64,000 bases of DNA from Inia geoffrensis (GCA_036417435.1 CM070900.1:116576315-116640314), one strand, 5' to 3'. Shown: positions 12,961-27,119, numbered from the stretch's first letter. Notes: generated from the sequence alone by a model not told the origin. Made by a program: numbers and translations.

Positions 12961-13199
12961 AGTGATGAACTTTATAAATAGACTGCATGAAATATTTGGC
13001 ATGAGGGGTCAAGATGTAGGCGAAGCTGGAAAAAGACTTTAGCTTGTGTGTTGTTAGCCAGAGGCCAACAGTTGTTAAATTCCCTAAATTTCCTTAAGAA
13101 AGGGAAGAGGAAGAATCCCTTTAAGAACATAATTTTTTTTTTTTTTCCTCCAGTGTGTAGTCAGTAAAACCCAGAGGGAAAAAAATGTACCTTTCAAGC

Positions 13200-13430
13200 C
13201 AAAATTAGGTCATGCCAACCACAGCAAATTTGGAAGCTCTACTTCCAATGTAGTCTTGCAGGATTGCTGTGGATCATCTTAATGTCACGCACGTGGTAAG
13301 GCTGACGCTTCCAGATCATGGCTGCGGGGCTCTGCTGAGCAGGCCAGCTCTGCTGACTGAGTCTAACCGAACCCAGTTAGGCTGCGGTTGGCACACAGAC
13401 ATGACGTGACCTAAGGTTGTGTCTGAAAGG
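13200..13430. promoter_or_regulatory. CpG-containing candidate regulatory segment
   Basis: Locally GC-richer than its surroundings, with a CACGTG E-box at 13290-13295 and a CRE-like TGACGTGA at 13402-13409. No TATA or CpG island. Function is unproven. Confidence 0.15.
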
Positions 13431-13844
13431 TATGCTCTGGAATATGGCATTTTTTTAAGGTGAAAAATTTACAGTTTCTAAAAAAAAAAAAAAAGAAAAA
13501 AAACCCAACAAAATCACATAACAGTTCATTTTGTCTTGCTTTATGATTCTAGAGGGGGAAAACGTTAAAGGAAACAGGGAATGGACAAATCTAGTATAGT
13601 GGCCTGCAGGCACGGCTTCCTGGTAATTAGGAGGAGGTTGCCAAAGAACCACCTCACCATTAAAAAAAGAAAGAAAGAAACCTACAAAGTAATAGTTTCA
13701 TTCATGTATTCACCTGTTCACAGAAGTGGCAGGATTGTTCTTTTTCCAGTCTTGAGGGATGTGGGAGAAAATTAGAAGGCACTTCATTCATTTCATTGGC
13801 ACTTATCATTACTAGAACGTTGAATCTGCTGTAAAATGCAATAT

Positions 13845-14010
13845 ATTTCCATTATGTGAAAGAAACTGCTGCTTTTTTCCTACCTGCACAACATAGTACT
13901 TCATGGGTGTTTCTATTCATTATTTGAATGATGGACTGGCCATAAAAATATAGCTTATTTCCATTACATAACAGAAATTTATACTCTTTTCTACTTGCAA
14001 AAAGTATTTA
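13845..14010. repeat. Weak internal duplication, about 111-bp period
   Basis: tatttccattatgtgaaag near 13848 and tatttccattacataacag near 13957 begin segments that stay alignable for about 55 bases. This could be an old tandem duplication. Confidence 0.3.
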
Positions 14011-14318
14011 ATAAAGTGATAAGGCCTGTAAGGTTTAAACATTTTTATTGTGGAATGCGCTAGAGAACTTTGCTGAGTTGTGTAAGGAATGTATGAATAT
14101 CTGTCATAGTATCCCATGTGTCTGTTACGTTCTCAAAGAAAAAAGCTAAAGTCTGTCTTTTGTTGAACACTACTGAATTCATTCCCACCAAAAAAACAAA
14201 AACTCAGAAGAGTTTTGGACTTGTTACTAAATGAGCGCATATATTTGCAGCTGCGGTCTTTGTCGCCATTAGCTTTACATCTGTGTCATACCTGCAGAAA
14301 GAAGTTTTTCTCTTCCAG

Positions 14319-14402
14319 AGTAACTTTCCAGTGTGTACAGTTAGTTGCATCAGTCTAGTTTCCAAGCTATTGACATCTCTTAGGATGAGGTAGCAGTGGA
14401 TA
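14319..14402. repeat. Copy B of a diverged duplicated segment
   Basis: gcatcagtctagtttccaag through gatgaggtagcagtgg aligns with 12880-12960 in the same orientation. Confidence 0.45.
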
Positions 14403-15554
14403 TATAATATTCTATCTGTTATGAACTGGGATATTGTGCAGGAGATTGAAAAAAAAATACCCTCCTTCTATTATAGAATAGAATTCCTGCATTCTTGAAT
14501 TACTTAATAAGGAACGTTCATGTGTTAAACTACATTCCCCTTGATTTTTCTGGTGTGCTGGTTCTACAGTCTCTGATAACACAGGAAATAAAAGGCCCAA
14601 TCAGTACTGCATGAGGATTCTAGACATACTTCACAGAGGAGAAAACACTTGAAGTGGATCTTAAAGAAAGATCTTGAATGTGTCTTGTGTTGTCGCTGCG
14701 TGTCTTGCCTTTTGAGTAGAGACTCCAGTGTGTCACTACACACCCAAAAATACAGTCAAATCCCCCACTTATGAATAATTTGGTCCCCTCAATTTTTTTT
14801 TATAATTGGAAACAATTTATTTTTCATGGGAACAGTTTTTAAATGGCTGTTAACTTCTCACATGAGCCCACAAAAACCCATTGTACACTTACAGTAATTC
14901 TTTTTAAATAGCAGGAAGCCATACGGGTGTTGTAAAACAAATAACTGAATTAGACTGTCCAAACTTTCCTTCACCAGTAATGCTTAGCCAAAGCAGTCTC
15001 TGATGAGGCAGGTGGAATTTTTGTGGAAATAATGAAAATAATTTCTAGGTTTCACGATGTAGTCTAGTACATAGAGACCTCAGAATCATATGCAGTGTTC
15101 CTTTAAAGTGCAGAATTCCCACCGCCACCTTCCTGGGGAGACCTTTCAACAGATGATTAGAATGTTTATTGGAGTTTAAGGATTACTGCTTAAAGATCGC
15201 AAGTATTCTTAGTTTATCATTTCTTTTTAGAATAGCTTTTTCTGTTCAGATATATAATAAGCATCACTCTAAATGTTTATTAGTTATCTTCAGTTAACAC
15301 GTGGAACATACAAGAAAGAGAATTTCTCAAGGGATAACTGAACAAGAAGAGAGCAGAAGGCGAGTAACAAGCATGTGCTCCTGGATGCGAGTGCCTGAGA
15401 AGGATTTGACTAAACTACCATTAGGACTCGGGCACTTGGGCTCCGCCCTCCATACCTTATCAGTTGCACTCCGCTGTCCTCCGTGGCCCCTAATAAATTC
15501 TTACTGCACTGCCTCCTCCAGGAATGTCCGAGGTCAAATTTAAGGGGTTTTGCC
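14403..15554. other. Unique intron, no clear feature
   Basis: Mixed composition and no recognised repeat or exon. 15420-15540 may belong to the L2 fragment that follows. Confidence 0.45.
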
Positions 15555-15632
15555 CAGGTTCCCAGAATCTAGGTACATGCCTGTCAGGCATATGGTTAAT
15601 AGATACTTACTGAATGAGCAAATGAATTCTGC
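15555..15632 (+). repeat. L2 LINE 3' end fragment, weak
   Basis: gcctgtcaggcatatggtta followed by atagatacttactgaatgag resembles the L2 terminus. Confidence 0.4.
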
Positions 15633-16914
15633 CACACACTTCCTCTGAATTATAATCTCTGTGGAGTCTTGTTCGCTTAGGGCCCCTGATATGACCAGGA
15701 AAGTGCCTCAAACATATTGTAGATGGATAGTCTACATAAATTGAATTGAACTGAAGAAAAATTTGGTGGGACTTGAATTTAGAATTTCTTCTAAGCCCTG
15801 GTTGTGAGTGATTTGCATATTTAAGAAAGTGGAGATTATGCATTGAGTTTATTTGAATTAGATGTTTTACAAAGTGGATTTCATGATCAGAAAATGCCTA
15901 AATTTGTTGAAATTAAGTTAACAGAAAGAGAGTACCTTGCTACATAGTTTTATGAGTCTAAAAACAGTAGTCCGTATATTTAACTCAGAGTTTTTGTTGG
16001 TGGTGCTTTATTAACTTCATGGTTTTTAAAATCCTCCTTTGAGATTTTTTTCTGCACCATCAAGACTTGGACCATAATTTGTGCATAATTCAAATTGCAG
16101 GAGTATGAAGGAAGAGAATAAAAATTCATGGCAACACAAAGTACATTATTTTATTCACTGCCTTCTAAATTACTCTACTTATAAACTCAACTAGTTATTT
16201 TATTCTTCTCTATTAGAATAAGAAACTGTGAAGAATAAAGGAAAAATATCCAAAATTATTAAAAAGAAAGATATCACCTTATTACTTCATGTAATACTGT
16301 CTTAAAAACTTTAATGATTCTTTTCTAAAAAGTAAAGTGATTTGGGGGAGTAGATAAAAATATTTTCAGATTATTTAAGAAAATAAGGTTGAATATGGAA
16401 TATATTTTAAACATTTTTAAATGTTTCCCAAAGTATTCTCTGTAGCATTTATCAAGACTCTTTCAGATCCCAAAAATGAATAATGGTGAGTAAAAATAAA
16501 ATATAAGACAGAGAAAGAATTCCGAAGCCCCTTTATAAGTTTGTGTCTGCTCTTCAGGTTTATTCAGCAAGCACAGCACTGGGACTGACACGCTTGCAGG
16601 GTGCCTCCCGGTCTGCCAGCTCATCTCTCTTCCCGCATACAGAGCCACTTTGGAGAGTAAACCACACGTAGAACGGGTCATTCCATTCACATAAGTACTA
16701 AAATTGGAATGTGTTCTCAGAAACACCAAAGTAAAACCTTAAAGACTCTACTAAAGACAATTAGGATTCATTGCAGTCCTTCTTATCACAATAGAAAGAA
16801 TGTCAACTTTTGTATCTTCAGTAACCATGCTTCTCAAGGATTTAATGAAATGATATATGTACCATAGCATTGTAAAATGGAAATCCTGTACAAATATCAG
16901 TTATTCTTAACATA

Positions 16915-17045
16915 CCTTAGATTGTAAACTCCTTGGACTTGGGGACTGCACCTTATTCGTCTTTGTGCTCTCTCTGGTCTAAATAAGTCTGTTACACATA
17001 ATAGATGTCCCATAAATGTTTGTTGAATTAAATTGAAACAAGTGA
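16915..17045 (+). repeat. L2 LINE 3' end fragment
   Basis: Blocks in order: gattgtaaactccttggac, tggggactgcaccttattcg, then catcccataaatgtttgttg-like sequence ending in a gaattaaattgaa tail. Confidence 0.65.
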
Positions 17046-17099
17046 ATGAAGGGTAATAATTGTTCCTAATTCAAATGAGAGAGATTTAGGAAAAACAAT

Positions 17100-17330
17100 T
17101 AAGTGCTACCACTATGAAACCTTTCCCTTTGGAATTATCTTTCCTATGCCTGACTTTTATAGAATTTTATGTATACCTATTTTATGGTACTAATTTCTGC
17201 CTTGTACTAAAGTTCATGTTTAAATTATCTTTCCCAGTTTTGTAAAATTTAAGTTCTTTGGAGGACAGAGATGAAGTTTTATTAGTCTTTGTATTCAGGA
17301 TATACTCTCTGATGGATTTATAATCTCTAA
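17100..17330 (+). repeat. L2 LINE fragment, diverged
   Basis: cctttccctttggaattat, gtttaaattatctttccc, aagttctttggaggacagag and tgaagttttattagtctttg follow the L2 3' UTR order. This second partial copy lies close to the previous one. Confidence 0.45.
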
Positions 17331-18012
17331 TTTAACAAATTAACTTTTTGCACCAGATCTGCTATACTACCTGACTGGCTGAACGATGTTGATCATAACC
17401 AAAGATACTTCCTTGGGGTAGGCGTCCAGTTCCTTTTGTGAAATACTACTGCTTACTATTCTATGAACCTATGGTAATGATATTATTTATTGTATACTAA
17501 TACATATTTTTACAGCTGAGGAAACTGAAATTTAGAAGTCACATAGATTAAAACTTTGGTCTCTGATTGGAGAGCATGGTTCTTATATAGCTACAAAAGA
17601 ACTGCCATCAGTAGCCTTTATTTCATTTCATATGCGGTAATAGATGAATGACGATTCTGCATCTTTCTTACATTATAATATTATATTTCTTAGATTTGCC
17701 CACCATGTAAAAATTATGAATTTTTGTCGTTCTTGTTTATGTCATGAGTGAAAGTCATGAGATAACACTGTTGTAGCTGATAAAACAACGTTGAGAGACA
17801 CATTTGTGATTCATTAAAAGACATAGTGTAACTCATTCGCCCAGTTTGGAGTTTAAGTTTTATCCAACTGATTCACGTAAGTTGGGGGTTTTTTGTTTTG
17901 TGATATTCATCTGACTAGGTTGATCTCTTATTTCATAAATATATGAGGAACCAAGTACATTGGAAAGGGTTTATACCTTTTGTAAACCCATTAAGTCAAC
18001 ATCTAATGAAAG

Positions 18013-18059
18013 CTAGTTCAAGCCTTTTATTTATAACTAGTTCAAGCCTTTTATTTATT
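18013..18059. repeat. 24-bp direct tandem repeat, two units
   Basis: ctagttcaagccttttattt occurs at 18013 and again at 18037 with identical sequence, so the duplication is recent or preserved. Confidence 0.9.
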
Positions 18060-19696
18060 CCATTGCTAGTTAGTTAGCATCGGTATATGATGGGAGTAAG
18101 GAAAACAAAATGATAGTCAAATCATGAGGCTTTATTCTTCACCAGCAATCTTCATGATAACATTTGTTTCAATGATACTATTATCTAGAAATGATAGTCA
18201 TTTTTATCTTGCATAGATTTCATTTATTCAGGCAATTCCTAATTACCTGTATTTATTTAAGTATAGCAACTTACTATTGGTGTCAATTTATTGAATGTCT
18301 AGGCATTATGTAGCTACAGAACATTTCTTCTCAGTTGTCCTAATGGACGATATTTGGCTAGCAAGAGTACACAACTGTTTGATAATTGACTTTTGTTCAA
18401 GGGTGTACAAGTCCAGCCTAGAAGACCTCATTATCCATTAGGCACCCACCTCAGCTAGAGCTACATTTTAGCACTGCATTCTTAAGAGCAGCATACATAT
18501 CATTTTAATTATCACTTGGAGATATAATAATTATGATAAAAATCCTTGTTAAAATTTTTTTCTTGTTGTATAGTACACTTATTTCAAATGATAGTTAATG
18601 CAGCCAGAAGCCAGTGTTTAGATAAACTGAACATTGCCTTGAACGTTCTTTTATAGGAATTGACTTTAGAATATGATTCTGACCCTTGTGATTCTTCTCT
18701 CGTTGTGTTTCATGTACTTTCTTCATCTCAGCCTCCAACTCTACCACTGGTACTTTTAGATATGTATTTTTCCTTATACTTATTAATAGAAATAGCTTTA
18801 AAATTAAAGTTTTAGTTATATAAAAGAGATATAAGATACATAGTAAAAGGCGTGTGTTTTTTTTAAATATAAAGTTTGACTCTGTTGCTAATGAGTATTG
18901 AATACACACTTCAATATATAGTTCTAAAGTTGTTTGAATCATGTTATCATATCTAAGAAGATACTAATAAACTTTTGTTCACAACCATACTGTTAACGAA
19001 TATAAGGAATTCTGCATAAATTATTTCCATATACAATCACTTTTAGTCATGTAATTTCCATTTGTCGTTTTGGAGATGTTGCAGCCTAAAAATACAAATA
19101 CAGTTTGATAGTTTGTATTCTAATAGATATGTAAATCCCCTACAGATTGAGCCTGATTGTATTGCTTGCATTATAAAGCTTCAAGTAATAATTACCCCCA
19201 TACATTTTAGTACAATTAGAATTCTTTAATCTTTTTTGAGATGCTGAAAATAGATTTTAAAATTTCAAGTACCTAGGATAAATAATTACAGTCTATTCAC
19301 ATAACTATAAATGCATAAATTATTATTTTAATTTTAAAATACAGGATAGAGAAGTATACCTTACTAAATATTGAATTCTTATACCTTAAATTAGCTAGTT
19401 GGCCAGTCAGAATGTGCAATTAACATTGGTGGTTTATAAAATGTTAGCATGTAGAAGCTGAAAGTTAGTGGAAAAATCAGCTGAATTTTAGCTGACAGAT
19501 GTTCACTGAGTAAATTCACTAAATCTGTATGCAGTACTTGTAAGACAGGTTGATTGATATCAAGATGTGTGGATGTTTACTGGAAGATAAATCAAAGACT
19601 TGGCATGATTCTAATAATTAAACAGAACAAAGTTTAAATTGAAAAAAATACATATTCTTCATTTAAAAATTCATTATGTATAAGATTTTAATGATA

Positions 19697-19778
19697 TGTT
19701 ATATATATACACACACACATATATACATATGTACCTATCTAAGCATGTAAGCATGTAAGTATGTATGTATGTATGTCA
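19697..19778. repeat. Composite (TA)/(CA)/(TGTA) microsatellite
   Basis: Successive runs of tatata, cacaca, tatata, aagcatgt and tatg units. Confidence 0.9.
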
Positions 19779-20014
19779 AAGGAATCACCAAAGTCAGAGC
19801 CAGCATGTGAGACTGGAAGTTTTGCTCGCTACTCCACTTTAAAATGAAGGGCGTTCCAAACATCATGGCAGCCCTAAAGAGCAATGGCCTTCTAGGGTCT
19901 GCTCCAACTCTCAATTCCTCCATTCTGTCTACTCTGGCAGTTACCATTCCTATGTTGTGTTCCTAAAGCAATCAAAGTAAGACCTCATATTTCATTAAAA
20001 TGTTGGAATCTGTT

Positions 20015-20232
20015 TAGCATGACATAAAGGGTTGATGCTGGAGTCAGACTGTGTAGGTTCCAATCCCAGAGCCACACTTACCTTGTGTAAGCAAAGTTCT
20101 TTTTGTCTAAGTTTCCTCATATGTGAAATGGATGCAGTAATGGTACCATAAGGTTATTATGAGGATTAAATGAGTTAATACATGTAAGTAGAACAGTGCT
20201 AGACACAAAACAAGGATTAACAATCATTATCC
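20015..20232 (+). repeat. MIR SINE, sense
   Basis: gctggagtcagactgtgtag, ggttccaatcccag, gtttcctcatatgtgaaatg, and ttatgaggattaaatgagtt with acagtgctagacacaaa, in MIR order. Confidence 0.92.
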
Positions 20233-23200
20233 TTTTTTAAATTTTTACAATCAAGAAATTTTGCATTGAAAGGGATTTTGGTTTTTGCCTTTTGAGGAGG
20301 AAGGTCTAGGAAATAGATTTTATAATTACCTACATCATCCTACAAATTTAAGTCATTAAAGGCAGATTTACTACTTGATTTTATCTTTTCAAAGTTTTTT
20401 TTTTAATTCTTGTAGTGGAATTTTAAAGGTTTCAATTCATATTATTAAATTTGAAAAACAACTAGGGAATACCAGAATTACCAATTTCTAGAAGTTTCTT
20501 AGTTTTGAAATGTTGATGAACAATGGATCATTTCCGGAAGGAATTTGCAGATTCATCTCCCTGAAACATAAGAGAAAACTGAACTTTAATAGTGGTCAGT
20601 CATTAATTCCTTTGAAATTAAGTTAAATATTTAGACATAAATCAAATGGATAAATGTGTTGAAACCTTTATTGTAGATTTTTAAATTAAGCCTTAGACAA
20701 CATTTTGTACTAGCCAAATATCACACATTTTCAGTGTATTTTATTATGTCTGTGTGACTTTTTTTTTTAACAAACAGGTTTCACAATCCTTGTAAACAAG
20801 AGAGATTTACCATAGCATTCGGTAGCATAGCCAAACTCATGTGGGGCTGGCTTTTAGAAATGCGATACTTAAGATTTAGACAGTTGAAGCCTGTGAATGT
20901 ATGAATGTCGTTTATTTTCAAATTAACTGATTTAGAAACAAGTAAATTAAAAGTACTTTAAAGTGCTTGGCACAACCATATTCTTCTAAGAAATATTTTA
21001 CAACATTGAAGAGCTTGTGTATCCATCTGGGAAAACAAAATACTCCCACACAGGCCACTATAACTCTAAATAACCAGTCCATTGGCGGAGGGAATTTTTC
21101 AACCAACTCTTTCACAGAGAACAGTGTCATTAGGAAACAGAATTTTATCCCAAAGTATGTCAATTTTTGACCAAAATCTAAATTTCATTTTTTCTTATCA
21201 GTGTGCCCCCCTCATCAGTGGGAATGAATTAATGACTTTTTTTTTTATGTGCTTGCTGAAGCTGCAAATAACTAGCTAACATTTTGGAGTGAGAAGTTAC
21301 ACTACTTAAAGTTTTCAAAATGTATCTCAGTTTATTACCTTATTGTGACTAAAATAATTACAACAAGAATTAAATATTATATATAAAGCATTTAGCTTAT
21401 TTCCTGCTATTACTTCTATGTAGAAAGATGTAAATATGTGAATTTTTATCTTAAGGAGATGGTTTTCATCCACCTATGGCTCACCCGGTACTCTGCAAAG
21501 TAAGAGATGTTACGTAGCTAGAAAGTTGTACCCATTCAACCAAACTTCTGGAATTAGGTTTGTTATTTTCTACTAAACAGTTTTCAGCCTCTATAGCTTT
21601 GGATTTCAAATACAGATCATTATTAGGTTATTAAATCATGCAGATTCTCTCCACCACTTCCTCTGCTATATGCCTTTGGGGAGTTTTTTTAAATAGCAAA
21701 TTATTCTACATAATCTTTGTAAAAGTTATCGTAGTAAGATTATAAATTTCGCTAAAATATTATTTATGAATTTTAGTTACATCACCATGTGCCCATTTAC
21801 TAGTTATAATAAGTTTACAGAATGGAATTTGTTTGCACTTTGTGTATTGCCAATTTTTACTCATGTACTTTTTAAAAACAATATATTTAAATCTGATTTT
21901 TGTAATTTAGATAATAGTTGTTTGTATTCAACTTCAGATTTGAGAAACTGCTTTGTAATGCATTTGTGATCCAAGTTATTACCAAGAGTTGTGAAACTAT
22001 AAATGAGATAAACAAAATAGAAATAGTGATCTTATGTGAGAGCTACAGATTGGTGTCTGATCTAGTCTCGCAGCTATGTATCTTACCAGCCTGTTAAAAT
22101 CTAGAGGTCCTGAAATTATTCTCTCTTTTTTTTCCAAAGTCATCATTTTATAGATGAGTTACTAAATGAAAAAAAGAAAAGTAGTAATAGAGGAAGTTGG
22201 CATGGAGAATTGTCACTGTACTCAGCTCTTTTATCTTTTTCTAAATATAGTTTTAAAATATTGTTCAGGTCAGCTGATATAAGCGGGGGAGTGCTTCTTC
22301 ATGTCTTCTTTCTTTCCCAATCATTTCAATAATGTTTTGATGAATTAAAGTATATAAGTGAAACAAAGAAATCAGCACCAAGTTCTCATATTAATCTGAG
22401 AATTGAAACTGCTAATTCCCCAGATATTTTTAATATATTGCTAATCTCAAAACCAGGACTAAATTGGTATTCCAGGACTAAAGTGGTAAATTTTTAATAG
22501 AGATGTCTCTTACAAGCAGGTCTTATTATAACATACTAGAATATCATTTATTCTTTGAGGGTGTGATTTATTCTATTTAAATATAAGCCCTGTAAAGGAG
22601 ATGTGTTAATCTGTTTTTTACTCTAAGTACATAAATATGTCTGTTGCACTCTAGTCAGTAGATGTATTCAGAAGCCAATATGCCTCCACTCTCACATTTC
22701 TTCTGTAAATGATGAATAATATTGATAAATGAAAATTACAAATCTGCAATAGAGCTTAACTACTGAATATTAAATCATTCTGTTACTAACTCTGTGTTCC
22801 AATGACATTTTCTAGATTAAAAAAAAAAAAGTCATTCCTGCACTTAAAAAATATTTTGTGCTTTTGCAGCAATATAAGCAAATGTGCATTTGAAAGAAAA
22901 TGCACAATGCAGCCACAAATATTCCCTTTAAGACTCAAAGTGCCATTTTCAAAAATGGTTCAATTTTCAGAATGGAATATTTAAAACCTCCTTCCTGCCA
23001 GACTTTACATTCCACATGTTTGGTACAATTAAAATAGGAGAGTTGAAGGAATGGAACTCTTCCATCTATATTTTGGAAAAACATATTCACTCACCTCAAT
23101 TTGTCGGTGTGCATTAAGAGGGAGGTCATTATGCAGTAGAAAAAGAAGAAGGCAGCTCTAACTCATGTGACTGACATGTACTGAACATGGCCATCAATAC

Positions 23201-24954
23201 AACTTGGCAGTGATCTCCTTGCAGGGTTAAACTATTTGAATGATATTTCTACCATGTTAAGCACAAAGAGAAGTCTCTTTGGAATTTTACCCTTTAATTT
23301 TCTTTTATCCTAACAAATATATATTTTTAAGTGATCCCTTAATTATTTTCTTTATCCATTTGCTCTCTGAATTGACAGTTTATCCAAAATATTGTTGCTG
23401 TCATTTTTCTGTCATTATGGGGAGCTACTGTATATTGGTATCACTTTCATAAAGAGTTGAAGTTGATTTTATTTTTATTATAGGTGTAAATATGTAGTCA
23501 AATTTTATTATACCACTCATAACCAAAGTTCTAAAAAGCAGAAAACCTATATAGAGAAGATACAGGTTGAGAACTCAATGTTGAAAAAATTCCTTTATTA
23601 TATATTTTATAAAAACTCTCGGCACCGTTATTATTATTACCATTTAGGATTTATTTGGATTATATAAGTTAAAACATGTATTTTTATCATAACTTCTTAG
23701 ATTTTGCAATAGAAATTTCAAGTGCATCATTGTTTATTTCTTCCTACCTCAGGCGAGTTTGTCACATAAGAAGGGAACATTGGCACAGAAAAAATTCAGG
23801 CAAATTAATGCAAAATATCATGACAAATAGTAAAGTTGTCATCTTATTAAAACATCCTATTGCCATTGTAATCTCATATTTAGTAATAATCTGTACTGAA
23901 ATGCCTATAATATGTAAGAAGTTTCACACGTAATGGACGTTGGGCTTAGTAAAAAGCCTCTAAGCAGGTCGTAATTTCTTACAGTTGCTTCTACATCATA
24001 TTTCAATACAGGAAATGAACAGTGACTATAAAGGAAGAGCATTTTTTTTCCACAAATGTGGATCCATTTAAAAACTATTCCTTCCTGAATTGTTTCTGGG
24101 GTCTTTTGGCAATTTGAACCAGCTGTTGACAACAGCATTTATAGGAGCCATTGACACTGGAGGATATGACAGTTTCTGTTTGGTGTTCATTATTTGTAAT
24201 TTTAATTCTAGTTCAACTTTTAGAAGCAGGCCAAATTAGTTAATCTCTGGAATTAAAGCAAATTCACTGGTCATTTACATTTTTGAGTATCACATATATG
24301 TAGAGAATTAGAAAGCTGCTTTCAATCAATGAGTCATTTATAGTATACAAGGTGAATTATTTTCATACAGAGCACCCTTAAGAATCATTTGATAAGAAGG
24401 ACATGGAAATTTATTAGGTAAGGCATGTTCAATAGATTACAATATCCTGAATTTCTCATCAGTTTACCTATAAATTTAACCTTTAGCAACACCTATTTCC
24501 AATTTATTGTCAAGTTGATCTATATAATCAGAATTCCATATTATGTTTATATTACCCAGGAATCCACCAAATAGAAAATTAGAGGTATCTTATCTCTCTG
24601 GCTATAAATTATAAGTAAATGGTTGCTGGCAGCCTATAACACTGTTTAAAATCTTAACCATGGGGAAAAAGAGTTCTTGAAATAACTGTAGTAGAAATAC
24701 ATTAAGAAATATAATTTCAATCAGGAAAAAAGTTAATCCAGTTTCAAAAAATGACATGGAAAAGTCAGAGAAAATGAAACACCCTTCTTTAATCTAAGGG
24801 GAGTCAAACTTTTAGGTTTGTATTTAGATAAAAGCTCAGATCATGAATGTACTGGATTTTATATATTTTACTGTCAGCTGATTTAGGACTTTCACATAGA
24901 AAATTTCAAAACTAGATGATGAAAATACTTCATTAGAAGTTTGTAAGGCCCCCT
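20233..24954. other. Unique AT-rich intron
   Basis: Over 4.7 kb with no interspersed repeat I could name, only homopolymer runs and one small tandem repeat at 22453. No exon-like ORF. Confidence 0.45.
22453..22490. repeat. 19-bp direct tandem repeat, two units
   Basis: ccaggactaaattggtatt is followed directly by ccaggactaaagtggtaaa. Confidence 0.85.
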
Positions 24955-25215
24955 AACAGATGAGGCAATATAACAGAGGAATATGAGCTTAGAATCTGGA
25001 GTCAGTCTCCCTTATCTCAAAACCTAGCTTTGCTACTTAGTTATGGTGCAAAGTTGGGCAAGTTTTGTATTTTTTCAGTGCCTTGTTTTTTTTTTCTGAA
25101 CCAGAAATATAATATGAATAATGATCATGATAGTACAAAATTATCCAGGTATAAGGTTCAGTTGAAATAATAGAAATAATATTCCTGGGACATGTTCACT
25201 CAATGAACTATCGTT
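24955..25215 (+). repeat. MIR SINE, sense, diverged
   Basis: cttagaatctggagtcagt, ttgctacttagttatggtg, gttgggcaagtttt and a diverged downstream core follow MIR order. Confidence 0.75.
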
Positions 25216-27119
25216 ATCACTATTACTAGGATGATTAAAAATTGCTTCACAGGAATAAACTATCAAACACGAATTAAAATTCTGTTGCCAAAATTTCAAA
25301 TTTTATTCTTCAAATCTTTTTCTCCTTCCACGTTTCCATTCTGAAATAGACTCTCCTAACATGATAATTTTCTGGGTTAAAGAAAGTCATAGATATTAGT
25401 TTCAATAGATTATAAAATCTTTCTTTAAGAATAGAAGAAACATGTATATCATCTAGTTAACGCCTCTCACTTTGTCATGGAGAAACTGTGTATTAGAAAA
25501 AAGTGAATTTCAGAAATATTAAAAATTTAGTTTAAATGTGATTGTGTAGCCTACATTGCCTACCTGGTAATTGGTCTGTCTGATTTTTGCACAATGTCTC
25601 AATAGAATTTTAAAGATAGACTTTGATTTTTTTAACTTAATTCCAACGATTTATTGGTTTACCATTGATTTTTAAAATAGAATTTAAATAATACATACAC
25701 ACACAAAATATTTTAAAATATTTTAACTGATGGAACATGTCTGTGTTTGGGTATTTAAGCATAGAATACAGTTAAAGTTTTAGCAAAAGGCAAATGGCTA
25801 ATGGAAAAACAGACCTAAATAGAAATGCTTTTTGTGACATGATTTTTTAAAAAATAAACAAACACAAAAGAAATCTAAAGAGACGTTTTGCAAAGCCTTG
25901 CATTCCAAACAAACAAAAAAAAATGAGATAGGAAAATCATTAAGGTAGACAAGGCAACACTACCCCAGACATTAGGATCTTCTAAAGTAGCTCAGTCTGT
26001 TGAGTTTCCCAGATGGTTGTCAGTGATGTGCCTATCTCTGCACCATACTCCTCTTCTCCTTCTAGGGCAGGATTGGAGGAGGGGCAGTAAGTTTCTGTGG
26101 GTAGATGGCTGTGGTGCTCACATCATCATGTGCCCTCTCCAGTTCATACATTTCACTATAGGATGGTGCCTCGATTTCAAGGCTTCTAGAAAAGAAAAGT
26201 TGCTTTCCTTCAAAAACCATTGAAATCCTATTCTGTGTTAACATCTTTTTAAAATTATTATCATTTAGGTTCTTACAAATACATGAAAAATTTACCAAGG
26301 AAGTTGGCATATTGGCACACGTCTAGCCACATGGAAGAGGTGTGTTCTCCTTTATCTTACTGTTTTCTCCTCCTGAGAATCTTTTCAGCATACTTAATGA
26401 AAACTAAAATTTTGATGAAGAATTATCACAGTATCTCCCACTTCTTTGTTTACTGTCATTTTGATGGCTGATGCTATATCCATAAATTCTCAGGGAAGGA
26501 TTTTTCTTAGTGTGTGTCTTTTATTTTTTTTCCATAGAGTTGACGTCTGTAATTGCACTTCGTTTCTAATCTTCTATCTTTTATTATACCATAGGGAGTC
26601 ACTGATCACTTGTTTCCATCCTAGTATAATAGAAATATCCAAATATTTCAGTCATACCTTACCCAGACATACAATCAGGAAACGTGAAAATGAGTGGCTT
26701 TCTTAATTTATTAGAATTTATTTCTCTTTCAGTAAAGCTAAGACTATTATTCATTAATTAGTTTAGTTTTTATCAAACCTGCTGATTGACCAAAGATTTA
26801 CATTATTTTAGGATCCAATCCCAGGCAGGAATTAAAGATCTGAAAAATTCAACAATAGAAAAAGATGAATTTAATGGAACAGATTTTCAAAGGACTTGGA
26901 AATACTTAAAAGGTGTTCTTAGAAAATTTAGTATGTAGGACGGAGGATGCACAAGTAGTCAAAAGACTACTTCATCTTGGATCACAAACTTTTAGAAAGG
27001 GAGGAGAATATCTGGTTGGCTAAAGAAAGACCTTATGAGGAATGGGAATAAAAAAGTATTATGAGAAAAAAAAGAAATTTGAAATAATATGGAAATGAAA
27101 GTTCCAAGAAAATAGTAAA
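25216..27119. other. Unique AT-rich intron, no clear feature
   Basis: No repeat or exon supported. Confidence 0.5.

Larger units (their letters stand above)
17331..20014. other. Unique AT-rich intron with two small repeats
   Basis: Nothing recognised apart from the 24-bp tandem repeat at 18013 and the composite microsatellite at 19697. Confidence 0.5.

Noticed and set aside
18595..18942. 115-codon minus-strand frame
   Set aside because: No domain, odd hydrophobic start, AT-rich unique intron and no splice or promoter context.
22241..22250. Further MEF2 consensus matches such as CTAAATATAG, and others at 12971, 41389 and 52882
   Set aside because: The degenerate consensus is expected roughly twenty times by chance in this base composition. 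Only matches inside motif clusters were kept.
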